DNA of 55,054 nucleotides, taken from NCBI GenBank assembly GCA_004210455.1, contig SEFA01000041.1:1-55054 (forward strand), read 5' to 3'. This DNA comes from Rubrivivax sp. (GTDB lineage: Bacteria > Pseudomonadota > Gammaproteobacteria > Burkholderiales > Burkholderiaceae_C). The position numbers and the translations under genes are program-made. Below are positions 1 through 7,468 of the stretch, one piece after another (the stretch's first letter is position 1; each line of letters begins with the position of its first letter). The notes beneath the pieces are model-generated. The model was not told the DNA's origin. It did no database searches and saw nothing but the letters and a program-made list of their open reading frames with translations.

Positions 1-159
1 CATCTAAGGTTTCCACCAATGTGAAAGCTTTTTCCAAATTGGAAACTTGTGGCTCCACTTCGCCCGCCCCGCCAGGGTGGACTCCTGGCGGGGCGGGCGA
101 AGTGGAGCCACAAGTTTCCAATTTGGAAAAAGCTTTCACATTGGTGGAAACCTTAGATG
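1..159. repeat. Perfect 76-bp inverted repeat at the window edge
   Basis: Bases 1-76 are the exact reverse complement of 84-159, with a 7-base loop (77-83). Each arm carries the operator-like palindrome (31-45 and 115-129) and a weaker related dyad (10-26 and 134-150). Perfect arms of this length beginning at base 1 are typical of a fold-back join at a contig end. A genuine cruciform upstream of the regulator gene is the alternative. The right arm, next to the gene, is the copy more likely to be real. Confidence 0.9.
115..129. promoter_or_regulatory. Putative operator, 15-bp palindrome upstream of the XRE-cupin gene
   Basis: The sequence TTTCCAATTTGGAAA is a perfect 7+1+7 dyad. The same palindrome, read on the other strand, occurs at 2543-2557 between the transporter and oxidoreductase genes. 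A second, imperfect dyad (TTTC...GGAAA, 134-150) follows at about two helical turns. Repetition at two promoters of one locus points to the XRE-cupin protein as the binder, with autoregulation. This is inference from site position only. Confidence 0.6.
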
Positions 160-248
160 CCATGGCGCAAAGCGTCAACTCAGGGTGATCGCGGTGGTCC
201 GCCGGGGAGGCCTTGCTAAGATCGAAGCACTGTCTGCTTCCCTCGACC

Positions 249-983
249 ATGGCCATCGATTCGAACCTTCCTGGTGACCACATCCGCAGCGTGCGACGCC
301 GCCTGGGCCTGACGCTCAGCGACGTGAGCGGCCGGACCGGCCTGGCGGTGTCGACGCTTTCCAAACTGGAAAAGGGCAACATGTCCCTGTCCTACGACAA
401 GCTGATGCTGCTGAGCAAAGGCCTGGGCGTGGACATGGCGGAGCTGCTGGCCGACGTGCCCGGCTCGCGTGCCGCGCCGGGCGGCGGCGGGCGTCGCATC
501 GTGGAGCGCGCCGGGGAAGGGCAGCAGGTGGTGACGGAGAGCTACCAGCAGCTCTACCTCGCGACGGAGCTGCTGAACAAGCGTGTCACGCCGCTGATCG
601 CCGAGGTCAACGCGCGCACGCTGGAGGAGTTCAAGGCCGAGTTCGGCGATCTCATCCGCCATCCCGGCGAGGAGTTCGCGTATGTGCTCGAGGGCGAGAT
701 CGCCTTCCACTGCGAGCTGTATGCGCCGGTGGTGCTGAAGACCGGCGATTCGATCTACTTCGACAGCGAGATGGGACACGCCTACCTGAAGGCGTCGGAC
801 GCGCGCTGCCGCGTCCTGGCGACCTGCGCGCCGCGCAGCAGCGGCACCCCGGACGGCTTCAGCCAGCATTTCATCGACGTCTCGCGGCGTCTGCAGGAAC
901 CAGCGCCTGCGGCTTCGGGGAAGGTCGCGAAGCCCTCGGCTCCGAAGGCTGCGGCCGCGAAGCCGCGCGGTTCGAAGCGCTGA
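249..983 (+). CDS. XRE-family regulator with C-terminal cupin domain
   Basis: This 244-residue protein has an N-terminal helix-turn-helix (about residues 9-65, with the S-x-L-S-K-L-E-K-G recognition segment) and a C-terminal cupin-like beta barrel (about 125-200, with the H-P-G-E-E-F-Y-V-L-E-G-E core). It ends in an Ala/Lys/Pro-rich tail. The family consists of small-molecule-sensing repressors, often of amino-acid or polyamine catabolism. I chose the ATG at 249 because the HTH begins soon after it; a TTG at 213 in the same frame sits only three bases behind a GGGGAG and would add 12 residues. The gene converges on the peptide transporter. The shared palindrome at 115-129 and 2543-2557 suggests that it controls itself and the neighbouring D-amino-acid peptide genes. 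Confidence 0.88.
   Translation: MAIDSNLPGDHIRSVRRRLGLTLSDVSGRTGLAVSTLSKLEKGNMSLSYDKLMLLSKGLGVDMAELLADVPGSRAAPGGGGRRIVERAGEGQQVVTESYQQLYLATELLNKRVTPLIAEVNARTLEEFKAEFGDLIRHPGEEFAYVLEGEIAFHCELYAPVVLKTGDSIYFDSEMGHAYLKASDARCRVLATCAPRSSGTPDGFSQHFIDVSRRLQEPAPAASGKVAKPSAPKAAAAKPRGSKR
358..372. promoter_or_regulatory. Operator-like 14/15 match inside the regulator gene
   Basis: TTTCCAAACTGGAAA differs from the palindrome at 2543-2557 by one base and lies in the codons of the recognition helix (S-K-L-E-K). It may be a genuine intragenic roadblock site or simply the codons of a conserved protein motif. Confidence 0.25.
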
Positions 984-995
984 ACCTTTCTTACT

Positions 996-1019
996 CCCTC
1001 TCCCGCTTGCGGGAGAGGG
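996..1019. terminator. Hairpin between convergent genes, REP-like
   Basis: An 11-bp stem (996-1006 with 1009-1019, CCCTCTCCCGC/GCGGGAGAGGG) has a two-base nominal loop and sits between the regulator stop and the transporter stop. There is no T-tract on either side. It may serve as a bidirectional terminator. The sequence also looks like the G-rich/C-rich repeats dispersed in many proteobacterial genomes. Confidence 0.5.
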
Positions 1020-1050
1020 CAGGGGTGAGGGCCAGAGGCGGTGGAAGTGC

Positions 1051-2457
1051 TCAAGCCTCCAACTTCTTGAGCATCGGCGTCAATGCCAGCAGTGCGAGCG
1101 CCGACGTCGTCGCGAGCGCCGCCAGCAGCACGAAGAACCCTGCCGGTCCTAGCCACTCCCACGCGCGCCCGACCACCCCCGACAGCAGATTCCCTGCGAA
1201 GGCCGCGAGGAACCAAGCGGCGATGACCGTCGCGCCCATGCCCGACGGCGCGAGCCGCGCGAACAGCCCCAGGCCGACCGGCAGGATGTACAGCTCGCCG
1301 ATCGTGTAGACCGCGAAGAACACCACCAGCAACAGCCCGCTGACCGGCTTGCCATCGGACATCGCGGCCATCGCCGCCAGCAGCAGATAAGCCGTGGCGA
1401 CGCCGGCCGCGCCGATCGCCATCTTCCGGACCGGTGCGGGTTCTCGCCCCTTCACGGCGGCGCGCCGCCACGCGCGGATCAGCAGCGGCGTGAACAGGAA
1501 GACGAACAGCGGGTTGAGCGACTGCACCCAGGTCACCGGGATCGCGAAGCCGAACGCGTGCAGGTCGACGCTCGTGTCCGCCCACAGCGCCAGCGTGTTG
1601 CCGCTGTGCGCGTAGGCACTGCGGAACACCATCACCGACAAGGCCACCAGCAGCAGTGGCACGACGATCGCGGCGGCGCCGGGCTTGCGCCGCGCGTTGC
1701 CGTCGACCGACCCCATGGCGGTCGTCGAGCCGGCGAAGCCGGCCGCATCGGGGCTTGCGGCATTGGCGGCGCGCGCGGAGGTTTCGCGCAGACGGTCTTG
1801 CGGCAGGTGTCGCCCTCCGAGCAGATAGATGCCGAGGCCCACGCACATGCCGACGCCCGCGGCCCCGAAGCCCCAGTGCCAGCCGTAGACCTCGCCGAGC
1901 GTGCCGCAGACCAGCGGTGCGATCAGCCCGCCGAGGTTCACGCCGACGTAGTAGACGTTGTAGGCGCCGCCGCGGCGCGGATCGTCCTCGGCGTAAAGGT
2001 CGCCGACCTGGCTCGGCAGGTTGGGCAGGAACAGGCCGTTGCCCAGCGCGATCAGCACGAGGCTCGGATAGAACAGCGCCTCCCAGCTGAGCGCGAAATG
2101 CCCGACCGCCATCAGGCTGCCGCCGATCACGATCGCGAGTCGCCGCCCCAGCCAGCGGTCGGCGAGATAGCCGCCGGCGATCGGCGTCAGGAAGACGCCG
2201 CCGGTGTACAGCCCGTAGACCAGCGAGGCGTCGGCCTGCGTGAAGTGCAGCTGCTTGGTCATGTAATAGACCAGCAGCGCGCTCATCCCGTAGAAGGAGA
2301 AGCGCTCCCACATCTCGGTCAGGAACAGCACGGTGAGCCCGCGCGGCTGGCCGAACCACGTGGCGCGCGAGGCCGTCATGGACGGGTGGACGCCGGCATG
2401 GGCGGCGGCATCGGCGGTGTCGGGGATGGTGCTGGGGGTGTTCATGGTGGCGCTCAT
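1051..2457 (-). CDS. POT/PTR-family proton-dependent oligopeptide transporter
   Basis: This 468-residue integral membrane protein has the MFS-type layout expected of POT carriers. The first transmembrane helix contains the E-x-x-E-R proton-coupling motif (E-M-W-E-R, followed by F-S-F-Y-G-M), and the loop that follows carries the G-x-x-x-D-R-x-x-G-R-R signature. The family imports di- and tripeptides with protons. It diverges from the FAD oxidoreductase and dipeptide epimerase genes across a promoter region with a perfect operator palindrome, so the likely cargo is dipeptides that those enzymes process. The first ATG (2457) is used; an ATG at 2445 is possible. Confidence 0.9.
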   Translation of the reverse strand: MSATMNTPSTIPDTADAAAHAGVHPSMTASRATWFGQPRGLTVLFLTEMWERFSFYGMSALLVYYMTKQLHFTQADASLVYGLYTGGVFLTPIAGGYLADRWLGRRLAIVIGGSLMAVGHFALSWEALFYPSLVLIALGNGLFLPNLPSQVGDLYAEDDPRRGGAYNVYYVGVNLGGLIAPLVCGTLGEVYGWHWGFGAAGVGMCVGLGIYLLGGRHLPQDRLRETSARAANAASPDAAGFAGSTTAMGSVDGNARRKPGAAAIVVPLLLVALSVMVFRSAYAHSGNTLALWADTSVDLHAFGFAIPVTWVQSLNPLFVFLFTPLLIRAWRRAAVKGREPAPVRKMAIGAAGVATAYLLLAAMAAMSDGKPVSGLLLVVFFAVYTIGELYILPVGLGLFARLAPSGMGATVIAAWFLAAFAGNLLSGVVGRAWEWLGPAGFFVLLAALATTSALALLALTPMLKKLEA

Positions 2458-2542
2458 CGTCGCGGTCCCTCCGGCGGAAGTTCTGCGGGTCTTCCCGTGT
2501 CAAACAAGGTTGTGCATCGAGTTGTCCGGATGGTAGAGTTAT

Positions 2543-2557
2543 TTTCCAAATTGGAAA
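2543..2557. promoter_or_regulatory. Putative operator in the transporter/oxidoreductase divergent promoter
   Basis: TTTCCAAATTGGAAA is a perfect 15-bp dyad ending 13 bases before the oxidoreductase ATG and 86 bases from the transporter start. It is the same palindrome found upstream of the XRE-cupin gene. A site here could control both divergent units. Confidence 0.65.
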
Positions 2558-2570
2558 GTAGCTAAAAACC

Positions 2571-3722
2571 ATGAGTGAGACGACCGCCCGCAGCGTGGAT
2601 TGCCTGGTGATCGGGGCCGGCATCGCCGGGGCGTCGATCGCGGCGAACCTCGCGCCGCACCTGACGGTGGCCGTGCTCGAAGCGGAGGCGCACGCCGGGT
2701 ATCACACCACCGGCCGCTCCGCGGCGCTGTACTCGGCGCTCTACGGGAACGCGCCGGTGCGCGCCCTGACGCGGGCCAGCCGACCGTTCTTCGACCGGCC
2801 GCCGGCCGGTTTCGCCGAGGTGCCGCTGCTGCGGGCGCGTGACACGCTCTATCTGATCGGCGCCGGGCAGCAGGCCATCGCCGACCGCTTCGCCGCGGAC
2901 GAGGACGTGCGCGCGCACACGCGGCGCCTGGAGCCGGACGAGGTGATCCGGCGCATCGGGATCCTGCGACGCGAGCGGATCGAAGGCGCCTTGCTCGACG
3001 ACACGTCCGCGGACATCGATGTCGACGCGCTGCATCAGGGTTTCCTGCGCCTGGCGCGCGCCGGCGGCGTGCGGGTGCACCTGGGGGCGTCGCTGCGCGA
3101 GCTGGTGCGCGAGAAGGCGGGCTGGCTCGCCCGCACCGACAGCTTCTGCCTGCGCGCGCCGCTGGTGATCAACGCGGCCGGCGCCTGGGCGGATGCGGTC
3201 GCGCAGATGGCCGGCGTCGCGCCCTTGCCGCTGCAGCCGCTGCGGCGCACGGCGGCGCTGATCGACGTGCCGGCCGGCGTCACCGCCGCGGAGGCCGCCG
3301 ACTGGCCGGCGGTCATCGCCATCGACGAGAGCCACTACTTCAAGCCCGATGCGGGCCTGCTGCTGATCTCCCCGGCGGACGAGACGCCGAGCCCGCCCTG
3401 CGACGCGCAGCCCGAGGAACTGGACGTGGCCATCGCCGTCGACCGTTTCGAAACGCTCAGCGGCCAGCGCGTGGCGCGCGTGCGGCATCGCTGGGCGGGG
3501 CTGCGCGTGTTCAGTCCCGACCGCACGCCCGTCGCGGGCTTCGATGCGACGGCGCCGGGATTCTTCTGGTGCGCGGGGCAGGGCGGCTACGGCATCCAGA
3601 CCGCCCCCGCGCTGGCGCGGGCGGCCGCGGCGCTCGCGCTCGGCCAGGACCTGCCCGACGACATCGCCGACGCGGGCGTCCACGCCCGGGACCTCTCCCC
3701 CCGGCGTTTCCGCAACGCCTGA
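2571..3722 (+). CDS. FAD-dependent oxidoreductase, D-amino-acid oxidase (DAO) family
   Basis: This 383-residue protein opens with a Rossmann dinucleotide-binding motif (V-I-G-A-G-I-A-G-A-S, about residues 14-23) and the acidic residue ending the second strand (V-L-E-A-E). It continues with the substrate domain typical of glycine/D-amino-acid oxidases and sarcosine-oxidase-like enzymes, and ends with the family's G-G-Y-G-I-Q-T-A-P segment. The predicted role is oxidative deamination of a D- or N-substituted amino acid, or of an amino acid within a small peptide; the true substrate cannot be read from sequence. It is followed after 24 bases by the dipeptide epimerase, as in an operon. No strong ribosome binding site precedes the ATG. 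Confidence 0.85.
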   Translation: MSETTARSVDCLVIGAGIAGASIAANLAPHLTVAVLEAEAHAGYHTTGRSAALYSALYGNAPVRALTRASRPFFDRPPAGFAEVPLLRARDTLYLIGAGQQAIADRFAADEDVRAHTRRLEPDEVIRRIGILRRERIEGALLDDTSADIDVDALHQGFLRLARAGGVRVHLGASLRELVREKAGWLARTDSFCLRAPLVINAAGAWADAVAQMAGVAPLPLQPLRRTAALIDVPAGVTAAEAADWPAVIAIDESHYFKPDAGLLLISPADETPSPPCDAQPEELDVAIAVDRFETLSGQRVARVRHRWAGLRVFSPDRTPVAGFDATAPGFFWCAGQGGYGIQTAPALARAAAALALGQDLPDDIADAGVHARDLSPRRFRNA

Positions 3723-3746
3723 CCCTTCCTGCCGAGTTCCTCTCCC

Positions 3747-4736
3747 ATGCCCCGCTTCCAACTGTCCACCCATGTCGAGCAGCTCGCGCTGCGCGAGCCC
3801 TTCGTCATCTCCGGCTACCGGTTCACCGAGATGCCTGCGATGCGCGTCGTCCTGCGGGACGGCCCGTTCGAAGGACGCGGCGAGGCTGCCGGCGTCTATT
3901 ACCTGAACGATCGCCCGGCGGACATGCCGGCGCAACTCGAAGCGGTCCGCGACGCGATCGAGGGCGGCATCGGCCGCGAGGCGCTGCGGCACCTGCTGCC
4001 GCCCGGTGGCGCGCGCAACGCGGTCGACTGCGCGCTGTGGGCGCTCGAAGCCCGGCGCACCGGCCAGGCCGTGTGGCAGATGGCCGAGCTCGGCGAGCCG
4101 CGCCCGCTGACCACGACCATCACGCTCGGCGCCGACGAGCCCGGCGCAATGGCGACGAGGGCACTGGCGCTCAGCGGCATGAGGGCGCTCAAGCTGAAGC
4201 TCACCGGCGATACCGATGCCGACATCGCGCGGGTTCAGGCGGTGCGCGCGGCGCGACCCGACGTCTGGCTGAGCGTCGACGCCAACCAGGGCTTCACGCC
4301 GGTCACCATCGAAGCCTTGCTGCCGGTGCTGGTCGCCTGCGACGTCAGCCTCGTCGAACAGCCGTTCGCGCGCGGCCGCGAGGCCGACATGGCGCTCGTC
4401 GACTTCCCCATGCCGACGGCGGCGGACGAGAGCTGCCTGACGCTCGACGAACTGGAAGCCTTGCCGGGTCGCTTCGACGTGCTCAACATCAAGCTCGACA
4501 AATGCGGCGGACTGACCGAAGGGCTGCTGATGGCGCACCGGGCACGCGTGCTCAAGCTCGGCGTGATGGTCGGCAACATGGGCGGCACCAGCCTGGCGAT
4601 GGCGCCCGCGATGCTGGTCGGCCAGCTGTGCGACATCGTCGACCTCGACGGGCCGACGATCCTGGTGCAGGACGTCGTGCCGGGCGTGACGTACGGCGAG
4701 GGGAAGGTGGACTGCCCGGTGGCGGTGTGGGGTTAG
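3747..4736 (+). CDS. Dipeptide epimerase (enolase superfamily, L-Ala-D/L-Glu epimerase-like)
   Basis: This 329-residue enzyme shows the muconate-lactonizing-subgroup active site: the K-x-K pair (L-K-L-K-L-T-G), metal ligands in V-D-A-N-Q-G-F, E-Q-P-F and A-D-E-S, and the second catalytic lysine in K-L-D-K-C-G-G. Near the C terminus lies a D-x-D motif (V-D-L-D-G-P). In known dipeptide epimerases that motif binds the peptide's alpha-amino group, which favours dipeptides over acylamino acids or muconates. It would interconvert the second residue of a dipeptide between L and D forms, for instance in murein peptide recycling. Its stop overlaps the convergent downstream gene by four bases. Confidence 0.87.
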   Translation: MPRFQLSTHVEQLALREPFVISGYRFTEMPAMRVVLRDGPFEGRGEAAGVYYLNDRPADMPAQLEAVRDAIEGGIGREALRHLLPPGGARNAVDCALWALEARRTGQAVWQMAELGEPRPLTTTITLGADEPGAMATRALALSGMRALKLKLTGDTDADIARVQAVRAARPDVWLSVDANQGFTPVTIEALLPVLVACDVSLVEQPFARGREADMALVDFPMPTAADESCLTLDELEALPGRFDVLNIKLDKCGGLTEGLLMAHRARVLKLGVMVGNMGGTSLAMAPAMLVGQLCDIVDLDGPTILVQDVVPGVTYGEGKVDCPVAVWG

Positions 4737-5227
4737 GTCGCGTCCGCCATTCGCTCGAACCGCATCACCCAATTGGTTTCCCACGTCGTCCCGCCGTCCG
4801 CGGAGAACGCCTGCTCCCAGCGCGGCTCGTCCGGATGGCGCTTGTCCCAGGTGAAGCGGACCTTGATGTCGCGGCCGTCCAGCACGTCGTCGGCGAAGAA
4901 CAGTCCGATCGGGCCGTCGAAACGGCCCTTCACCGGCACGTCCAGCGCGTGCGGCGCGCGGCCGTCCAGCCACCAGATCGCCCACAGCCCGCTCTGCGGA
5001 TCGAAAGAACGCAGCGCCACCGCGCGATAGCGGCCTTCCGGCAGATCCAGTTCGTTGTCCTCGATGTTGCCGAGGCCGCCGAGGATCGGTCGCGTGGTGC
5101 AACGGCCCTCGAACGTGGTCCAGTCCTCGCAGCCGCTGAGGCGGCGATTCAGCCGGCGGTGATGGATGGTGAAGCTGCCGAATTCGAAGTCGAAGTCATC
5201 GGCGCCTGAAGAGGAGGGCGTGTGCAT
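4733..5227 (-). CDS. Conserved small protein, DUF1579-like
   Basis: This 164-residue soluble protein has a pattern seen in DUF1579/lipocalin-like proteins: E-D-W-T-T-F-E-G near residue 35, a repeated beta-strand pattern, and a W-x-x-x-F-S-x-D-G-G-x-T-W-E motif near the end. It has no signal peptide and no recognisable catalytic residues. The start is the ATG at 5227, preceded by GAGG six bases upstream; longer frames add low-quality sequence. It lies between the epimerase and the M14 peptidase and may belong to the same peptide-utilisation locus. Function unknown. Confidence 0.75.
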   Translation of the reverse strand: MHTPSSSGADDFDFEFGSFTIHHRRLNRRLSGCEDWTTFEGRCTTRPILGGLGNIEDNELDLPEGRYRAVALRSFDPQSGLWAIWWLDGRAPHALDVPVKGRFDGPIGLFFADDVLDGRDIKVRFTWDKRHPDEPRWEQAFSADGGTTWETNWVMRFERMADAT

Positions 5228-5341
5228 GGGTGGCCTCGGGTCGGGTGGTCGACCTGGCCAGTCTCCACGCGCGGCTGCCCAGTTCTGGCAGCAGCGCCAG
5301 TGCCGGACGGCGACGCCCGGCACCGCGAGAGGCGCCGTCGT

Positions 5342-6265
5342 TCAGGGCCGGTGAGCGAGGGCGAAGTCCAACGCCGCGCGCACCGCGACCACCTGTGCCT
5401 CCACGCATTCCTCGGGATTCGTCCGCGGACTGTCGGGATACACCTCGGTGGTCGTCGTGAACGGCGCCCGCGTCACGCACGCGCACAGGCCGGAGTTGCG
5501 AACGGGGAACTCGATGACGCCGCGCGCGCTCAGCGGCGCGCCGATGATGCGGCCGTCGGCATCGGGCGGCGCGATGTGGGTGACCTGCTCGACCGCGCGG
5601 ATGATCGCTTCCTGGAAGTCCAGCCGCGTCGTCTCGCTGTCGCCGACGAGGTAGAAGCCGTCGGGCACCGATTCGGGCGCCAGCGGCTGGCCGTCGCGCG
5701 AGGCCTTGGCCAGCCGGAATTCGGTGACGTCGGTGTCCGTCGTCTCGTGCAGGTCGATGTGCAGCAGGAACCGTCCCGCGTACGGCGCGAGCAGCTCGAT
5801 CAGCGCCGAGGACTCCGCAGCCTCGCGGCTCGCGCCGAAGTTCCGGTTGGGATCGACCGCGTGGTAGTTCCAGCGGCACACGCGCTCGTAGGCCCACGGG
5901 CTCACGCAGGGCGCGACCAGGAGGTTCACGCGATCGGCGAAGGACACCGCGTGTTCCTCCGCGAAACGGAGCGCGCCCAGCACCCCGCTGGTCTCATAGC
6001 CGTGGACGCCGCCCGTGACCAGCGCCACCGGGCGCGCCGGATCCCACGCGCGGCTCTTCAACGCGAGCAGCGGATAGACATCGTCGCCGTAGGTCAGCTG
6101 TCCGTAGCGGACGACGTCGAAGCGGTCGGCCAGCGCCTCGACGCGCGTGACCACGTCGTCCTGGTAGCGCCGGGACACGACTTGGCGCTCGCGCCAGGCG
6201 GTGCGTTCCGCGTCACCCCAGGGGACGCCGGGAATGCCGATGGGATAGAAGTGCGCTGCGCTCAT
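5342..6265 (-). CDS. M14-family zinc carboxypeptidase-like protein
   Basis: This 307-residue protein has the M14 zinc site: H-G-Y-E as the H-x-x-E pair (near residue 85), the third ligand in H-I-D-L-H-E-T, and a candidate catalytic glutamate in T-T-E-V-Y-P-D. The segment D-P-N-R-N-F matches the substrate-carboxylate-binding N-R motif. There is no signal peptide, so it is probably cytoplasmic. The ATG at 6265 has GGAG upstream; the longer frame adds 13 unlikely residues. With the peptide importer and epimerase nearby, a role in hydrolysing imported peptides or amidated amino acids is plausible but inferred. Confidence 0.8.
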   Translation of the reverse strand: MSAAHFYPIGIPGVPWGDAERTAWRERQVVSRRYQDDVVTRVEALADRFDVVRYGQLTYGDDVYPLLALKSRAWDPARPVALVTGGVHGYETSGVLGALRFAEEHAVSFADRVNLLVAPCVSPWAYERVCRWNYHAVDPNRNFGASREAAESSALIELLAPYAGRFLLHIDLHETTDTDVTEFRLAKASRDGQPLAPESVPDGFYLVGDSETTRLDFQEAIIRAVEQVTHIAPPDADGRIIGAPLSARGVIEFPVRNSGLCACVTRAPFTTTTEVYPDSPRTNPEECVEAQVVAVRAALDFALAHRP

Positions 6266-6378
6266 GAATGCTCCGAAGCATTTGCCGAACCCGGGGAGGG
6301 TCATCCAGTCGACGAGTGTCTCCCATCCATGGCAGTCGACTATCCTGATCCGGCATTGTTCAATCAGGAGCGGCTCGC

Positions 6379-7368
6379 ATGAAGACCACCAAGCTGGGCA
6401 ACACGGGACTGGAGGTCTCGCGGCTGTGCCTGGGATGCATGACCTTCGGGGCGGCGGACGTCGGCAATCACAGCTGGACGCTGGACCTCGACGCTTCCCG
6501 TGCGATCTTCCGCCGCGCGGTCGAGCACGGCATCACCTTCTTCGACACCGCCAACAGCTATTCCGGCGGCACCTCCGAGCAGATGGTGGGCGTGCTGCTC
6601 AAGGAGATGACGCGGCGCGAGGACGTCGTGCTCGCGACCAAGATGTACTTCCCTTACGAGACGCCGGAGGGCGTCAAGCATCGCCGCGGACTGTCGCGCA
6701 AGCAGGTGCTCGCCGAGATCGACGCGAGCCTGGCGCGCCTGGGCACCGACTACGTCGACCTGCTGCAGATCCACCGCTGGGACCCCGGCACGCCGATCGA
6801 GGAGACCATGGGCGCGCTGAACGACGTGGTGCGCTCGGGCCGGGCGCGTTACCTCGGCGCTTCGTCGATGTATGCGTGGCAGTTCGCGAAGGCGCAGGAG
6901 GTCGCGCGCCGCAACGGCTGGACGCCGTTCGTGAGCATGCAGAACCACCTCAACCTGCTGTACCGCGAGGAAGAGCGCGAGATGATTCCGCTGTGCGCGG
7001 ACCAGGGCGTGGGGTTGATCCCGTGGAGCCCGATGGCACGGGGCCGTCTGACCCGCCCGGCGGACGAAGCCACGCCACGGCTGCGGACCGACGACGTCGG
7101 CAAGCGGCTTTACGACAAATCGGGCGATCAGGACCGCCCGGTCATCCAGGCGGTGCAGGACCTCGCGGCGAAACGCGGCGCGAAGATGGCGCAGATCGCC
7201 CTGGCGTGGGTACTCGCGAAGCCGGAGGTCACGGCGCCCATCATCGGCGCGTCGAAGATCGAGCAGCTGGACGACGCCGTCGGCGCGCTGGAGCTCGCGT
7301 TGGCCGACGACGAGATCGTCGCGTTGGAAGCCCCCTACCTGCCGCACGCGATCAGCGGACACGAGTAA
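6379..7368 (+). CDS. Aldo/keto reductase
   Basis: This 329-residue NADPH-dependent oxidoreductase of the AKR fold has a full catalytic tetrad: Asp and Tyr in F-F-D-T-A-N-S-Y, Lys in A-T-K-M-Y-F, and His in L-L-Q-I-H-R-W. The N-terminal L-G-N-T-G-L-E-V-S segment and the V-G-L-I-P-W-S-P-M-A-R-G segment are typical of the YajO/IolS-like subgroup. The substrate is unknown. A clear AGGAG precedes the ATG. It diverges from the M14 gene and ends before a separate two-component gene. Confidence 0.9.
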   Translation: MKTTKLGNTGLEVSRLCLGCMTFGAADVGNHSWTLDLDASRAIFRRAVEHGITFFDTANSYSGGTSEQMVGVLLKEMTRREDVVLATKMYFPYETPEGVKHRRGLSRKQVLAEIDASLARLGTDYVDLLQIHRWDPGTPIEETMGALNDVVRSGRARYLGASSMYAWQFAKAQEVARRNGWTPFVSMQNHLNLLYREEEREMIPLCADQGVGLIPWSPMARGRLTRPADEATPRLRTDDVGKRLYDKSGDQDRPVIQAVQDLAAKRGAKMAQIALAWVLAKPEVTAPIIGASKIEQLDDAVGALELALADDEIVALEAPYLPHAISGHE

Positions 7369-7468
7369 CTCCGGGTCGCATCACCGGCGGGTTGCGCTAC
7401 CCTTCGGTTTCGGACCAGGTCGCCCACGGTCGGTGGCGGCGCGAGAGAGTCCCTCGAGGAACAACGGA

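Noticed and set aside
782-2623. Long minus-strand frame overlapping the POT transporter
   Set aside because: Arg/Ala-rich with no recognisable domain; it is the out-of-frame shadow of the transporter, which has clear POT motifs.
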